Shown: positions 36,129 to 44,999, counted from the first letter of the stretch. The stretch: 64,000 nt of DNA from Geomonas sp. RF6 (GCF_021044625.1 NZ_CP087999.1:2677001-2741000); one strand, 5' to 3'. Translations and numbers: made by a program. The notes: generated from the letters alone by a model not told the origin.

Positions 36129-36173
36129 GTCGGACCTGTCCGACCAGTCTGACCGGTCTGACGGGTCCGACTC
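36129..36173. repeat. Five tandem 9-bp GTCNGACNN units
   Basis: Exact 9-base periodicity: GTCGGACCT, GTCCGACCA, GTCTGACCG, GTCTGACGG, GTCCGACTC. The first and last units also form an inverted pair GTCGGACC/GGTCCGAC. It lies between the topA terminators and the trmFO start, where the promoter of trmFO should be. Two units of the same type follow cooC. Confidence 0.85.
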
Positions 36174-36197
36174 GCTGACCACAATAGAAGGAAAACC

Positions 36198-37526
36198 ATG
36201 ACCGAAAGAATCACCATCATCGGCGGCGGGCTCGCCGGTTGCGAGGCGGCCTGGCAGGCGGCAAAGCTCGGCGTGCCGGTGCGACTCTACGAGATGAAGC
36301 CGGAGCGCTACAGCGAGGCGCACCACCTCCCGGGGCTCAGCGAGCTCGTCTGCTCCAACTCCCTGCGGGGCGATTCGCTGGAGAATGCGGTCGGTCTCCT
36401 CAAGGAGGAGCTGCGCCGCCTCTCCTCCCTCTTCATGGAGGGGGCGGAGGAGACGAAGGTCCCCGCGGGAGGCGCGCTGGCGGTCGATCGCGAGCTCTTT
36501 TCCTCCTACATCACGAAAAAGATCGAGTCCCATCCGCTGATCGAGATCGAGCGCAGCGAGGTCACCAAGATCCCGGAGGAGGGGATCGTGGTGGTCGCCT
36601 CCGGGCCCCTCACCAGCGCCGGGCTGGCCGACGAGATCTCCGCGCTCGTCGGGGAATACCTCTACTTCTACGATGCCATCGCCCCGATCGTGACGGCGGA
36701 CTCCCTCGACTTCGAAAAGGTGTTCGCCATGTCTCGCTACGGCAAGGGGGACGGCAATGAGTATCTCAACTGCCCCTTCTCCGAGGAGGAGTACAACACC
36801 TTCGTTGGCGAGATCCTGCAGGCGGAGAAGGTCGAGCCGAAGGGGTTCGAAAAGATCGTCCACTTCGAGGGGTGCATGCCTATCGAGGAGATGGCGAGCC
36901 GTGGGCCTGAGACGCTGCGCTTCGGACCGATGAAGCCTGTGGGGCTGCCTGACCCGAAGACGGGGCGGGAACCGCACGCAGTCGTGCAGTTGCGCCAGGA
37001 GAACCGGGACGCGACGCTGTTCAACCTGGTCGGCTTCCAGACGAAGCTCACCTGGCCGGAACAGCGCCGCATCTTCCGCACCATTCCCGGACTGGAAGGG
37101 GCCGAATTCGTGCGCCTGGGCTCCATGCACCGCAACACCTTCATCAACGCGCCGCGCCTCCTCGACGGGACCTGCCAGCTGAAGAAGGACGGGCGCATCT
37201 TCTTCGCCGGCCAGATCACCGGGGTCGAAGGGTACGTGGAGTCGGCTTCCAGCGGCTTTCTCGCCGGCATCAACGCCGCCCGCCTGGCGCTCGGCCTTCC
37301 TCTCACGGTGCCGCCGCCGGAGACCGCGATCGGCGCGCTTGTCTGCCACATCACCAACGCGGAGGCGGCGCATTTTCAGCCGATGAACGTGAATTACGGT
37401 TTATTCCCCGCGCTTTCTGGTAAGGTGAAAAAGAAGGAGAAGCGCGATCATCTGAGCAGGCGGGCGCTCGCGGCACTGGAGTCGTGGCAGTCCTCCCTTT
37501 CGGAGGGTGCACTCGCTGTCGATTAG
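36198..37526 (+). CDS. trmFO: tRNA (uracil-54-C5)-methyltransferase, folate/FAD-dependent, TrmFO
   Basis: Makes ribothymidine-54 in tRNA T-loops using methylenetetrahydrofolate and FAD. The 442 residues start with the FAD-binding [19 protein letters not shown], followed by the family phrases [30 protein letters not shown] (with the catalytic-site Cys) and later [19 protein letters not shown]. Length and motifs match TrmFO (GidA-like, previously Gid). The start has AGAAGGAAAACC upstream. A small membrane-protein gene and maf follow on the same strand. Confidence 0.96.
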   Translation: MTERITIIGGGLAGCEAAWQAAKLGVPVRLYEMKPERYSEAHHLPGLSELVCSNSLRGDSLENAVGLLKEELRRLSSLFMEGAEETKVPAGGALAVDRELFSSYITKKIESHPLIEIERSEVTKIPEEGIVVVASGPLTSAGLADEISALVGEYLYFYDAIAPIVTADSLDFEKVFAMSRYGKGDGNEYLNCPFSEEEYNTFVGEILQAEKVEPKGFEKIVHFEGCMPIEEMASRGPETLRFGPMKPVGLPDPKTGREPHAVVQLRQENRDATLFNLVGFQTKLTWPEQRRIFRTIPGLEGAEFVRLGSMHRNTFINAPRLLDGTCQLKKDGRIFFAGQITGVEGYVESASSGFLAGINAARLALGLPLTVPPPETAIGALVCHITNAEAAHFQPMNVNYGLFPALSGKVKKKEKRDHLSRRALAALESWQSSLSEGALAVD

Positions 37527-37545
37527 GCCGCCATGGGAGGTGGTT

Positions 37546-37779
37546 ATGTCGGGGGGAAAGGAAGAACAGGAAATCAGTGTATTGGGACGTCTCTGTTGCG
37601 TCGATCTCATGGTCATCTTCATGGGGTTCGTCACGACCGTGTACGGCATCGTTTCCAGCAACTGGGAAAAAGCCCTGATCGGTGCCGTGGTGACTGCCGG
37701 GGCTCTGGCCCTGTGGCAGATCTGCAAGAGATGGTGCAGAAGTAGCAGCAGCGAGTGCATGGAGAAGAGGGAAGAATGA
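37546..37779 (+). CDS. Small membrane protein of unknown function
   Basis: Not recognised as a named family. The 77 residues start after a strong GGGAGG ribosome binding site and hold two hydrophobic segments (about 18-35 and 42-58) and a Cys/Ser-rich basic tail (KRWCRSSSSEC). The stop overlaps the maf start by four bases (ATGA), so translation of maf probably depends on this gene. Its size, topology and coupling support a real gene. Confidence 0.7.
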   Translation: MSGGKEEQEISVLGRLCCVDLMVIFMGFVTTVYGIVSSNWEKALIGAVVTAGALALWQICKRWCRSSSSECMEKREE

Positions 37780-38351
37780 AGAAGATTGTATTGGCATCCG
37801 CATCGCCGCGCCGCAGCGAGCTCCTCGAGTCCGCTGAAATCACCTTCACCGTGACACCCGCCGATATCGACGAAACGCCGCTGCCGGACGAGGATCCGGT
37901 GGATCATGTCATGAGGCTTGCCGAAGGGAAAGCGCGCGCTGCCGCCTCACTGGTGGAGGGACGCTTTTTTGTGGGCGCCGATACCATCGTGCTGTGCGAT
38001 GGCGAGATCATGGGGAAGCCGAAGGACGCCGCCGACGCGGAGCGGATGCTGAAGAAACTCTCCGGCATCGCCCACGAGGTGGTGACCGGCTTTGCGATCT
38101 ACGACCGGGAAAGAGACGGCGCAGTCGTTGAAGCGGCGCGGACGAAGGTATTCTTCAAGGCGCTGCGCGACGAGGAGATCGACAGCTATATCGCCACCGG
38201 CTGCCCCTTTGACAAGGCGGGGGCCTACGCCATCCAGGGTGGTGCCGCGCATATGGTACAGAGGATCGAAGGGTCCTACACCAACGTGGTGGGGCTGCCG
38301 CTTTGCGAGGTCGTCGAGGCCTTGCGGCGCATGGGCGCATTGCAGGAGTAG
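37776..38351 (+). CDS. maf: Maf-family nucleotide pyrophosphatase
   Basis: House-cleaning enzyme that hydrolyses dTTP/UTP or modified nucleotides and influences septation. The 191 residues show the Maf start MKKIVLASASPRRSELL, the conserved VGADTIV with EIMGKP, and DKAGAYAIQG near the end. In the Maf split, the middle substrate loop suggests the dTTP/UTPase (YhdE-like) branch, but this is inference. Coupled upstream to a small membrane protein; yggS begins 29 bases downstream. Confidence 0.93.
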   Translation: MKKIVLASASPRRSELLESAEITFTVTPADIDETPLPDEDPVDHVMRLAEGKARAAASLVEGRFFVGADTIVLCDGEIMGKPKDAADAERMLKKLSGIAHEVVTGFAIYDRERDGAVVEAARTKVFFKALRDEEIDSYIATGCPFDKAGAYAIQGGAAHMVQRIEGSYTNVVGLPLCEVVEALRRMGALQE

Positions 38352-38380
38352 CTTTCCGGAAGCTCTTTGAGGGGGGTGCC

Positions 38381-39073
38381 GTGTCTATAGCGTATAACCT
38401 TGAAGTGATCCACCAGCGCATGGCGGAGGCCGCCCGGAAGTCGGGGCGTTCCGCGGACCAGGTGCGCCTGGTGGCCGTGTCGAAGACGAAGCCGGCAGAG
38501 GCGATTGCCGATGCTTTCAGGTGCGGGCAGCAGGTCTTCGGCGAGAACTACGTCCAGGAGCTCACCGAAAAGGCCGGCCTTCTGGGTGAGGGGATCCGCT
38601 GGCACTTCATCGGATCCCTGCAGAGCAACAAGGTACGGCAGATCGCGGGGATGGTGGAACTGATCCACTCCGTCGACCGCATATCCCTGGCGCGCGAGAT
38701 CGACCGGCAGTGGGGGCTCATCGGGAAGGTGTGCGACGTCCTCATCCAGGTGAACATATCGCAGGAAGAGACGAAGAGCGGCACGACCACTGCGGACCTT
38801 CTGGACCTGGTGCGCCAAGTGGCGGAGCTTCCGCACGTACGTATCAAGGGGCTTATGACGATGCCCCCTTTCTTTGACGACCCTGAAGGTGCGCGCCCCT
38901 ACTTCCGTGAGCTCCAAAGGCTTGCAGGCGAGGTCGCCGCAGCCGGTATCCCCGGGGTGGAGATGAAAGAGTTGTCCATGGGGATGTCCGGCGACTTCGA
39001 GGTGGCGATAGAGGAAGGTGCCACTCTGGTGCGTGTCGGCTCCGCCCTCTTCGGGGAGCGTGTGTACCGGTAA
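38381..39073 (+). CDS. yggS: YggS-family PLP homeostasis protein
   Basis: PLP-binding protein of the PLPBP/COG0325 family, which buffers free pyridoxal phosphate and affects amino-acid metabolism. The 230 residues carry the PLP lysine Lys35 (VAVSKTKP), GENYVQEL, WHFIGSLQSNK, the core VNISQEETKSG and the phosphate-binding end LSMGMSGDFEVAI with VRVGSALFGER. The start is a GTG with GGGGGG upstream; the ORF extends into maf but only this GTG has the family N-terminus. Confidence 0.93.
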   Translation: MSIAYNLEVIHQRMAEAARKSGRSADQVRLVAVSKTKPAEAIADAFRCGQQVFGENYVQELTEKAGLLGEGIRWHFIGSLQSNKVRQIAGMVELIHSVDRISLAREIDRQWGLIGKVCDVLIQVNISQEETKSGTTTADLLDLVRQVAELPHVRIKGLMTMPPFFDDPEGARPYFRELQRLAGEVAAAGIPGVEMKELSMGMSGDFEVAIEEGATLVRVGSALFGERVYR

Positions 39074-39091
39074 CGGTAAGAGGAAGAGATT

Positions 39092-39316
39092 ATGCAGGAA
39101 AGTAAGGAACGAGGGCACCTGCGGCGTCCTTTCGTCATTGTGGGAGCGCTTTTCGGTGCCGCTCTCTCCGGCTGGTATCTTTACCACCACGCCGCGGCAC
39201 CGTTGGTGGTGCCCGACCCGGTCTGGCTGCGCTTCGTGAACGTCGCGCTGATCATGTTCTGCACGATTTACGTCGCGAATCTGCTGCGGAGGGTGGTGGA
39301 GCGGGGGCGGAAGTAG
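39092..39316 (+). CDS. Small membrane protein of unknown function
   Basis: Not recognised. 74 residues with two hydrophobic segments (about 14-32 and 46-65), a basic N-terminus (KERGHLRRP) and a basic C-terminus (RRVVERGRK), predicted to sit in the inner membrane. It follows yggS by 18 bases and has AAGAGGAAGAG upstream of the ATG, so it is probably the last gene of the maf-yggS unit. It does not resemble the other small membrane proteins of the window by eye. Confidence 0.6.
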   Translation: MQESKERGHLRRPFVIVGALFGAALSGWYLYHHAAAPLVVPDPVWLRFVNVALIMFCTIYVANLLRRVVERGRK

Positions 39317-39329
39317 ATTCCGCGCGGGG

Positions 39330-39701
39330 CTACCCTTCTTCCCCGACCTTTGCGGGGAAAGGGATCATGCGGGAGAGAACCTCGATGCGCCGCGCCAGCA
39401 GCGACTCCGCCACTGCGTACGCCAGCGATATCCCCGAGTACAGCCCGAGCACCGCCGTCGTCTCTTGCGACACCTCGACGCTGCCATGCTTGCTGAGCCA
39501 GGCCAGGAGCAGGAGCAGTGCGCCGTACCCGAGGTGCCGTCTCACCCACCCGTTTTCTTCGGCCTGCAGCAGGCGAAGCCTCCACAATTCCCCTTCGAGA
39601 AAGAGCTCCTCGCTCTTGATCCACGTCCAGTAGATCTTGGGGAGCATCATGAAGGCCATGGTAAAAGTTACGGTCATCATCAGTGCGGTAGTTACTGTCA
39701 T
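39330..39701 (-). CDS. Small membrane protein, paralogue A
   Basis: Unknown function; 123 residues with N-terminal, middle and C-terminal hydrophobic segments. It is clearly homologous along its whole length to the next minus-strand gene: shared MTFxM, PKIYWTW/PRIYWAW, RLLQ and a VLGLYSGISLAYAV/VLALYAGTSFFYAV segment. GAAGGA stands 3-6 bases before the ATG. GAAGATAAT occurs about 70 bases upstream, a motif shared with the paralogue. Ends only 13 bases from the convergent small gene. Confidence 0.75.
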   Translation of the reverse strand: MTVTTALMMTVTFTMAFMMLPKIYWTWIKSEELFLEGELWRLRLLQAEENGWVRRHLGYGALLLLLAWLSKHGSVEVSQETTAVLGLYSGISLAYAVAESLLARRIEVLSRMIPFPAKVGEEG

Positions 39702-39954
39702 CGGTCCTTCTCCGTTCGGGTACTTGGCGTATCCAATAGCATAAAAAGGCCCAAAACCGCAGCATGAAGAAATTATCTTCGGCTAATCGCGCTCTTTCAG
39801 GAATTGCGGGGGCTTAGGGAGTCGCGGAAAGTGCTGTCGGGGGTAACTCTGAAGTGCACGGGGGAGTAGTTCCGTGGAAAGGGCGGGGGATGTGCCGCGA
39901 TTTGACTGGATGGAGGGAAGAGCGGGCTGAGTTCGCGCGGGCGTAGAAGGTGGA

Positions 39955-40057
39955 CTGCCGGGAACGCCTGGCGGCTTATCCCGGCCTACATACTTCAGCT
40001 GGCGCAGAGGGGCAGGTCGTCCATGTAGGCCGGAATAAGCGCAGCGTTTCCGGCATC
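39955..40057. repeat. Pair of inverted REP-like units, family B copy 2
   Basis: TGCCGGGAACGCC...GGCTTATCCCGGCCTACA (about 39,955-39,990) and ATGTAGGCCGGAATAAGCG...CGTTTCCGGCA (40,022-40,056) face each other, with the units in opposite order to the 24.8-kb copy. The element lies between the two paralogous small membrane genes. The remainder of the 415-base gap (39,702-40,116) shows no gene. Confidence 0.85.
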
Positions 40058-40116
40058 TGCCGCCGCCAGAGGTCAGCCGGAATCCCGTATCCGCTCCCCG
40101 CCCCAGGATCCGCCTG

Positions 40117-40485
40117 CTACCCGCCTTCTGCTTTTGCCGCCATCGGGATCGTCGCGGAAAGCTTCTCCACTTTCAGCGCCAGCATCGATTCCAGCACGGC
40201 ATAGAAGAATGAGGTGCCGGCATAGAGCGCCAGCACTGCGCACACGGACTCGGGGGCGTCGGGAGCCATCTGCTTGACGACCCAGATCATGAGCACCACG
40301 AGGATCCCGCACCCCAGGTGCAGTGCCGCCCATTCATTCTGCTGCCTCTGCAAGAGACGCAGGGCACGCGCCTCTCCCTCGGCAAAAAGAATCTCCGCAG
40401 TGAGCCAGGCCCAGTATATGCGAGGCGCCATGACTACGGTCATGATGAAGGTCATGGCTAGTATGAGAACCGTTACCAGTGACAT
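40117..40485 (-). CDS. Small membrane protein, paralogue B
   Basis: Unknown function; 122 residues with hydrophobic segments at about 4-22, 58-76 and 82-104. The ATG at 40,485 has AGGAG 8 bases upstream; a longer frame to 40,632 lacks such a site. Close sequence similarity to paralogue A indicates a local duplication followed by divergence and REP insertion. The conserved PRIYWAW, the amphipathic helix ending in ALRLLQRQQNEW and a charged C-terminus suggest a membrane-bound scaffold-type protein, but no known family is recognised. Confidence 0.75.
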   Translation of the reverse strand: MSLVTVLILAMTFIMTVVMAPRIYWAWLTAEILFAEGEARALRLLQRQQNEWAALHLGCGILVVLMIWVVKQMAPDAPESVCAVLALYAGTSFFYAVLESMLALKVEKLSATIPMAAKAEGG

Positions 40486-40863
40486 AAAACTCGCTCCTGT
40501 TTTGTATACGATACCTAAAAGAGGGTGCCTCGGGAAGGGTAGGGGCACATTATCTTCTCTTAACCTTTTCGTTGTGGACCCGTGTGCGGGTGCCCTTCCG
40601 GTGAGCGCTTTCCCAAGCAGGAATAGGTCCAAAAAACGCCTCGGCGAATTAATCTTTCTTTAGCTCTTTTGGCAGTATTTACAGGGGCTTTGCTCTCTCC
40701 GCCTCCTTGTATCGCCGGAGGGGGCTGTATTCATCCTGAGCAGCTGGATCTTTGCTGCACAGGCGTCCGACGATCGTGCGACGAGGCTTGGAAAAGTTTA
40801 AGTTGTCGCGCTACCCCGTTTCTGTTAACGCTTGAGGGTTACCACCGCCACAATGGAGAGCTC
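40486..40863. other. Intergenic region without a recognised gene
   Basis: Divergent upstream region of paralogue B and the ABC-F gene, 378 bases. GAAGATAAT (minus strand, 40,549-40,557) is shared with the region upstream of paralogue A. No tRNA, repeat or convincing ORF is seen; an upstream extension of the ABC-F frame to 40,669 has no conserved sequence. Confidence 0.5.
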
Positions 40864-42489
40864 ATGATTCATCTGTCCAACATAAGCAAACAGTACGGCT
40901 CGCAGATCCTTTTCCGTGACGCGAGCTTCCAGATACTCCCCGGGACCAGAACGGGCCTTGTCGGTCCGAACGGCGCGGGGAAAACCACCATCTTCAGGAT
41001 CATCACCGGTGAAGAGGAAGTCGATCGCGGGGAGATGGTGGCCGGCAAGCGCACCACCATCGGGTATTTCTCCCAGAATATAGGCGAAATGGCCGGGCGC
41101 TCCGCGCTCCAGGAGGTCATGTCCGTATCGGAGGAGACGGTGCGCCTCGCTGCCGAGCTGAAGCGGATGGAGGAGGAGATGTCGCAGCCGATGTCCGATG
41201 ACGCCATGGCAGCACTCCTCGAGCGGTACGGCGTCGCCATGGAAGAGTTCGAGCACCGCGGCGGCTACGACCTCGACTCCCGCGCGCAGGCGGTACTTAC
41301 CGGCCTCGGCATCGGCCCCGACCGCTTCCACAATCCGGTGGAATCGTTCAGCGGCGGGTGGCGCATGCGCGTCGCGCTCGCCGGCATCCTTACCCTGAAG
41401 CCCGACGTCCTCCTCCTGGACGAGCCGACCAACCACCTCGACGTGGAATCGATCATCTGGCTCGAGGAGTGGCTCGCCACCGAGTTCGACGGCGCCCTCC
41501 TCATGACGAGCCACGACCGCGACTTCATGAACCGGGTGGTCACGCGCATCATCGAGGTGGCGAACAAGACTGTGACGACCTACTCCGGCAACTACGACTT
41601 CTACGAGAGGGAGCGCGAGATCCGGCGTGAGCAGCTCCTGGCGAGCCACAAGCGCCAGCAGGAGATGCTAGCCAAGGAGGAGGAATTCATCGCCCGCTAC
41701 GCCGCCCGCGCCTCCCACGCGGCGCAGGTGCAGTCCCGCGTGAAGAAGCTGGAGAAGCTGGAGCGGATCGAGATTCCCCCCGAGGAACGGGTGGTGAAGT
41801 TCAACTTCAGCGAGCCTCCCCGCAGCGGGGACGACGTGGTGGTGATGGATGGCCTGGCGAAGAGCTGGGAGACTCCGGACGGGCAGAGCGTGCCGGTCTT
41901 CTCCGGCGTTTCCGGGATCGTCCGGCGCCTCGGGAAGATCGCGGTGGTCGGCGTCAACGGCGCCGGAAAGTCGACCTTCCTGAAGGTGCTGGCAGGGCAA
42001 ACGGAGCCGACCGCCGGGAAGGTGACGCTCGGGGCAAACGTGGAGGTCGGCTACTTCAGCCAGCACGCCATGGAGATCCTCGACCCGAAAAAGACCGTGT
42101 TCGAGACACTGCAGGACGTGATGCCGCAGGCAACGATCGGCGTGATCCGCAACCTCCTCGGGGCGTTCCTCTTCCAGAACGACGACGTGGATAAAAGGAT
42201 CGAGAGCCTCTCCGGCGGCGAGAAGAGCCGCGTGGTGCTGGCGACCCTCCTGGCGCGGCCGGTGAACTTCCTCATCCTCGACGAGCCGACCAACCACCTG
42301 GATATCCGCTCCCGCGAGGTACTCCTCAACGCGCTGGAAGACTTCTCCGGCACCGTCATTCTGGTGAGCCACGACCGCCACTTCCTGAGGAAGCTGGTGG
42401 ACCGCGTCATCGAGGTCGACCACGGTGAGATGCGCCACTACGAGGGGAATTACGACTACTACCTTTCCAAGGTGCAGGCCGCCTGCTAG
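40864..42489 (+). CDS. ABC-F family ATPase
   Basis: Soluble ATPase with two ABC domains that acts on the ribosome (EttA/Uup/YbiT/YheS group). The 541 residues contain Walker A GPNGAGKTT and signature SFSGGWRMR with LLLDEPTNHLD in domain 1, an ABC-F linker rich in Arg, Lys and Glu (about 240-310), and GVNGAGKST, SLSGGEKSR and LILDEPTNHLD in domain 2. Both ATP sites are intact. No membrane domain is attached. The start at MIHLSNISKQYG, with GGAG upstream, gives the usual N-terminus. Which ABC-F subgroup it belongs to is not decided here. Confidence 0.93.
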   Translation: MIHLSNISKQYGSQILFRDASFQILPGTRTGLVGPNGAGKTTIFRIITGEEEVDRGEMVAGKRTTIGYFSQNIGEMAGRSALQEVMSVSEETVRLAAELKRMEEEMSQPMSDDAMAALLERYGVAMEEFEHRGGYDLDSRAQAVLTGLGIGPDRFHNPVESFSGGWRMRVALAGILTLKPDVLLLDEPTNHLDVESIIWLEEWLATEFDGALLMTSHDRDFMNRVVTRIIEVANKTVTTYSGNYDFYEREREIRREQLLASHKRQQEMLAKEEEFIARYAARASHAAQVQSRVKKLEKLERIEIPPEERVVKFNFSEPPRSGDDVVVMDGLAKSWETPDGQSVPVFSGVSGIVRRLGKIAVVGVNGAGKSTFLKVLAGQTEPTAGKVTLGANVEVGYFSQHAMEILDPKKTVFETLQDVMPQATIGVIRNLLGAFLFQNDDVDKRIESLSGGEKSRVVLATLLARPVNFLILDEPTNHLDIRSREVLLNALEDFSGTVILVSHDRHFLRKLVDRVIEVDHGEMRHYEGNYDYYLSKVQAAC

Positions 42490-42580
42490 GGGTGCAGTCT
42501 CCCCGGTTCCCCGGGCACCCTTCGCGGGGCGCAGCCGCATGTCGAAGGGCATGAAGGGGAATGACTTCTTTCTTTGCTGT

Positions 42581-42609
42581 TTGTGTTGAGCGTTAGGGCG
42601 TGCTATAAC
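42581..42609 (+). promoter_or_regulatory. Putative promoter for the 125-residue protein
   Basis: TTGTGT (42,581-42,586), a 17-base spacer and TATAAC (42,604-42,609) preceded by TG one base before, an extended -10. About 100 bases before the start codon. Confidence 0.5.
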
Positions 42610-42709
42610 TGCGACTTTGAGGAGCGCCTCACCTCGCCGGCGATGTCGCCCCCAGACCTGTAGCCAGCGCCGTGGCGGTGCAATTTTTTCTGAAAAAGGA
42701 GAGATAGAG

Positions 42710-43087
42710 ATGGCCAATAAACCGGAAATGACCTTCAAGTACATCTTCACCTACGACTACAACCCCGTCTATGTGAATGGTGCACACGGAGGGGTCTCTC
42801 CCCGCGGGGAGCTGGTGGTGAACTTTTACCTGGAGCGCCAGCCGCTGCCCAACTCCATCACGCACGAGATCACCCAGCAGGGGACGATCGGCTCCGAGAC
42901 CGACTCCGAACCGTCGGATCTGAACCGCAGCCTGGTGCGCCACGTAACGAACGGCGTGGTGCTGAACTACCAGACCGCGCGGGAACTGCATTACTGGCTA
43001 GGTGAGAAGCTGAAGGAGATGGAGGCGCTGGAGAAGGCAAGAGCGGCTATGGCTTCCGAAGCTGTCAAACCGCAGGCGACGCACTAG
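42710..43087 (+). CDS. Conserved small protein of unknown function
   Basis: Not recognised with certainty. The 125 residues are soluble and have an N-terminal beta-rich part (MTFKYIFTYDYNPVYVNGAHG, GELVVNFYLERQPLP) and a helical C-terminal part (YQTARELHYWLGEKLKEMEAL). The pattern of an NPVYVN/ELVVNF start and a late VVLNYQTARELHYWL is loosely like DUF3467 proteins, which is a weak guess. The ATG has AAAGGAGAG upstream. It has its own promoter and terminator, so it is a single-gene unit. Confidence 0.7.
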   Translation: MANKPEMTFKYIFTYDYNPVYVNGAHGGVSPRGELVVNFYLERQPLPNSITHEITQQGTIGSETDSEPSDLNRSLVRHVTNGVVLNYQTARELHYWLGEKLKEMEALEKARAAMASEAVKPQATH

Positions 43088-43154
43088 GCTTTTCAAAGGT
43101 AGTGCAGGAACCTTAACAGGTGACTGCTCTCGAAAGAGGAATCGCACCATCGAT

Positions 43155-43181
43155 GGGGGGCACAACTTGTGCCCCCCTTTT
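43155..43181 (+). terminator. Rho-independent terminator
   Basis: GGGGGGCACAA and TTGTGCCCCCC form an eleven-base inverted repeat around one C, followed by TTTT. It ends the 125-residue gene and lies just before the rlmI start, so rlmI needs its own promoter or read-through. Confidence 0.88.
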
Positions 43182-43199
43182 CACATGAGGAAGAAAGTT

Positions 43200-44405
43200 A
43201 TGCCGCAGCACACCGGGGTCGTGGGCCCCGAATCGGTTCGCATGCTGGAACTCGGGCACCCCTGGATCATCGCCGACGCCTTCACGAAGCGCTGGCCCGC
43301 TGGAGAGGCGGGCGACCTGGTGGAACTGGTTGACCAGGGGGGGCGCTTTCTGGCGGTTGCCCTCCTGGACCCGAAGGAGCGCATAGTCGCGCGCGTCCTG
43401 TCACGCTCCCGGATGACGCTGGACAAGAAGTGGCTCGCCAGGCGCGTCGCGCAGGCGGTGGAGCTGCGCGCCCGCCACGCCTCCCTTTCCGAGACAACCG
43501 CGTACCGGCTGGTAAACGGCGAAGGGGACGGGCTTCCCGGGGTGACGGTGGACCGCTACGGCGATTTCCTCATGGTGCAGCTTTACTCCGCCGGATGGCG
43601 CAGGTATCTGAAGCTTCTTACCCAGGTGCTGCAGGACCAGCTCGCGCCCGCGGGGATCTACGAAAAGGTGCGCCCTCAAAACACCCGCGAGCTCGAGGCG
43701 AAGGAGAAGAAATTCGCGCGTCTGCTGTATGGCGAGCCGGCCGGGGAGCCGCTCCTGGTGCAGGAGAACGGGCTGAACTTCCAGGTGCGGCTGGAGAGCG
43801 GCCTCGACTGCGGACTCTTCCTCGATCAGCGGAAAAACCGTGCCGAGCTCATGACGCGGGTCGCGGGAAAGCGCTTTCTGAACCTCTTTTCCTACACCGG
43901 TGCCTTCTCGGTGGCGGCTGCGGCGGCTGGCGCGAGCCTCGTTACCAGTGTCGATGCCTCCCCCTCCTACATGGAGATTGCTCGGGCAAACTTCGGCGTG
44001 AACCGGCTCAATCCGAAGAGGCACGAATTTCTGGTAGGGGACTGCCTGGCAGTGCTCGGGGAGCTCGCGGGGCAAAAGAAGGAGTACGACATCGTCCTCA
44101 TGGACCCACCTTCCTTCTCCACCACCTCCAAAAGCCGCTTCACAACCAAAGGGGGAACGAGTGATCTGGTGGCGGCCGCGCTGAAGGTCCTGGCGCCGGG
44201 GGGGATGCTCATCACCTCCTCGAACCACCAGAAGGTCGATCTCGCCGATTACCTGAAGGAGCTGCGGCGCGGCGCGCTGCAGGCGGGGAGCGGCCTGCAG
44301 GTCATCTCCCTCTCCGGGCAGCCGGAGGACTTCCCCTATCCCGTTACCTTCCCCGAAGGGCGCTATCTGAAATACGCGGTGTGCGTGAAGTCGGATCCGA
44401 TGTAA
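43200..44405 (+). CDS. rlmI: 23S rRNA (cytosine-C5) methyltransferase RlmI-like
   Basis: SAM-dependent methyltransferase; E. coli RlmI makes m5C1962 in 23S rRNA. The 401 residues have an N-terminal PUA domain (about 1-75), a central EEHD-like part and the Rossmann methyltransferase (about 185-400). Motifs: FLDQRKNR, NLFSYTGAFSVAAAAAGA (SAM-binding), VDASPSYMEIA and the catalytic DPPSFSTTSK. The ATG at 43,200 (MPQHTG) is favoured by GAGGAAG 6 bases upstream; ATG 43,185 lies at the edge of the terminator. A small unknown gene follows after six bases. Confidence 0.9.
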   Translation: MPQHTGVVGPESVRMLELGHPWIIADAFTKRWPAGEAGDLVELVDQGGRFLAVALLDPKERIVARVLSRSRMTLDKKWLARRVAQAVELRARHASLSETTAYRLVNGEGDGLPGVTVDRYGDFLMVQLYSAGWRRYLKLLTQVLQDQLAPAGIYEKVRPQNTRELEAKEKKFARLLYGEPAGEPLLVQENGLNFQVRLESGLDCGLFLDQRKNRAELMTRVAGKRFLNLFSYTGAFSVAAAAAGASLVTSVDASPSYMEIARANFGVNRLNPKRHEFLVGDCLAVLGELAGQKKEYDIVLMDPPSFSTTSKSRFTTKGGTSDLVAAALKVLAPGGMLITSSNHQKVDLADYLKELRRGALQAGSGLQVISLSGQPEDFPYPVTFPEGRYLKYAVCVKSDPM

Positions 44406-44411
44406 GGTGAA

Positions 44412-44999
44412 ATGATGGCTACGAAAAAAGAGGTCTATTGCCAGCAGGTACTGCAGCCGGAAGGGACCGTCTTTTCCGTGCAGTGGGTGGATGTGCCGAA
44501 GCCGGTGGCAGCGGGAGTGGATGCCCGCTCCGTCATGGAGAGATACTTCGCCTTTATCAGGACGATGACTTTCGCCGTCGTGCGGCCGACTGTGGCGAAG
44601 AGCGGCGGGGTGGAGTTTCGTTTTCTCTCCTCTTCCCTTTCACTCCTTACCTTTGCACCGCCTCGCTACGAGTGCGAGCGGAAGCGGACCGCCGTTCACC
44701 TCGACATGGTGGGGGGAAAGCTGGTGCAGAGCCCCTGCGGGAGGGGCCTCTTCTCCATGTTCACCGAGGAGATGGAGGATTCGGTCAAGGTTACGGTGCG
44801 ACTGGACGGTTTTCGCCCGGCGCTCCTCGGGTGCGCCACACCGACGCTGCCGCGCCGGCTTCTCTATCGCTTGACGCAGGCCAGCGTGCACAAGTGGGCT
44901 ACGATCGCGTTTCTCATGCGGTTTTACCGGGAGGTTACCGGCGTGAAGGTGCACCCGGAGGTGAAGCCGGTGCAGCTGAGGGAAGGGGTAAAGATCTAG
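44412..44999 (+). CDS. Conserved protein of unknown function downstream of rlmI
   Basis: Not recognised. The 195 residues are beta-rich in the first 130 (VFSVQWVDVPKPV, MTFAVVRPTVAKSGGVEFRFL, VKVTVRLDGFRPAL) and helical at the end (TQASVHKWATIAFLMRFYREVTG). No membrane segment or signal peptide is seen. The first codons MMATKKE follow the rlmI stop by six bases with AAGGTGAA as a ribosome binding site, so it is in the rlmI unit and may relate to RNA or ribosome function by context only. Confidence 0.65.
   Translation: MMATKKEVYCQQVLQPEGTVFSVQWVDVPKPVAAGVDARSVMERYFAFIRTMTFAVVRPTVAKSGGVEFRFLSSSLSLLTFAPPRYECERKRTAVHLDMVGGKLVQSPCGRGLFSMFTEEMEDSVKVTVRLDGFRPALLGCATPTLPRRLLYRLTQASVHKWATIAFLMRFYREVTGVKVHPEVKPVQLREGVKI

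Noticed and set aside
36129-36173. GTCNGAC repeats as a CRISPR array
   Set aside because: The units are 9 bases with no spacers, and no cas genes are present.
40669-40863. N-terminal extension of the ABC-F protein by 65 residues
   Set aside because: The extension is Cys/Ser-rich without ABC-F similarity; MIHLSNISKQYG is the normal family start and has a GGAG site.
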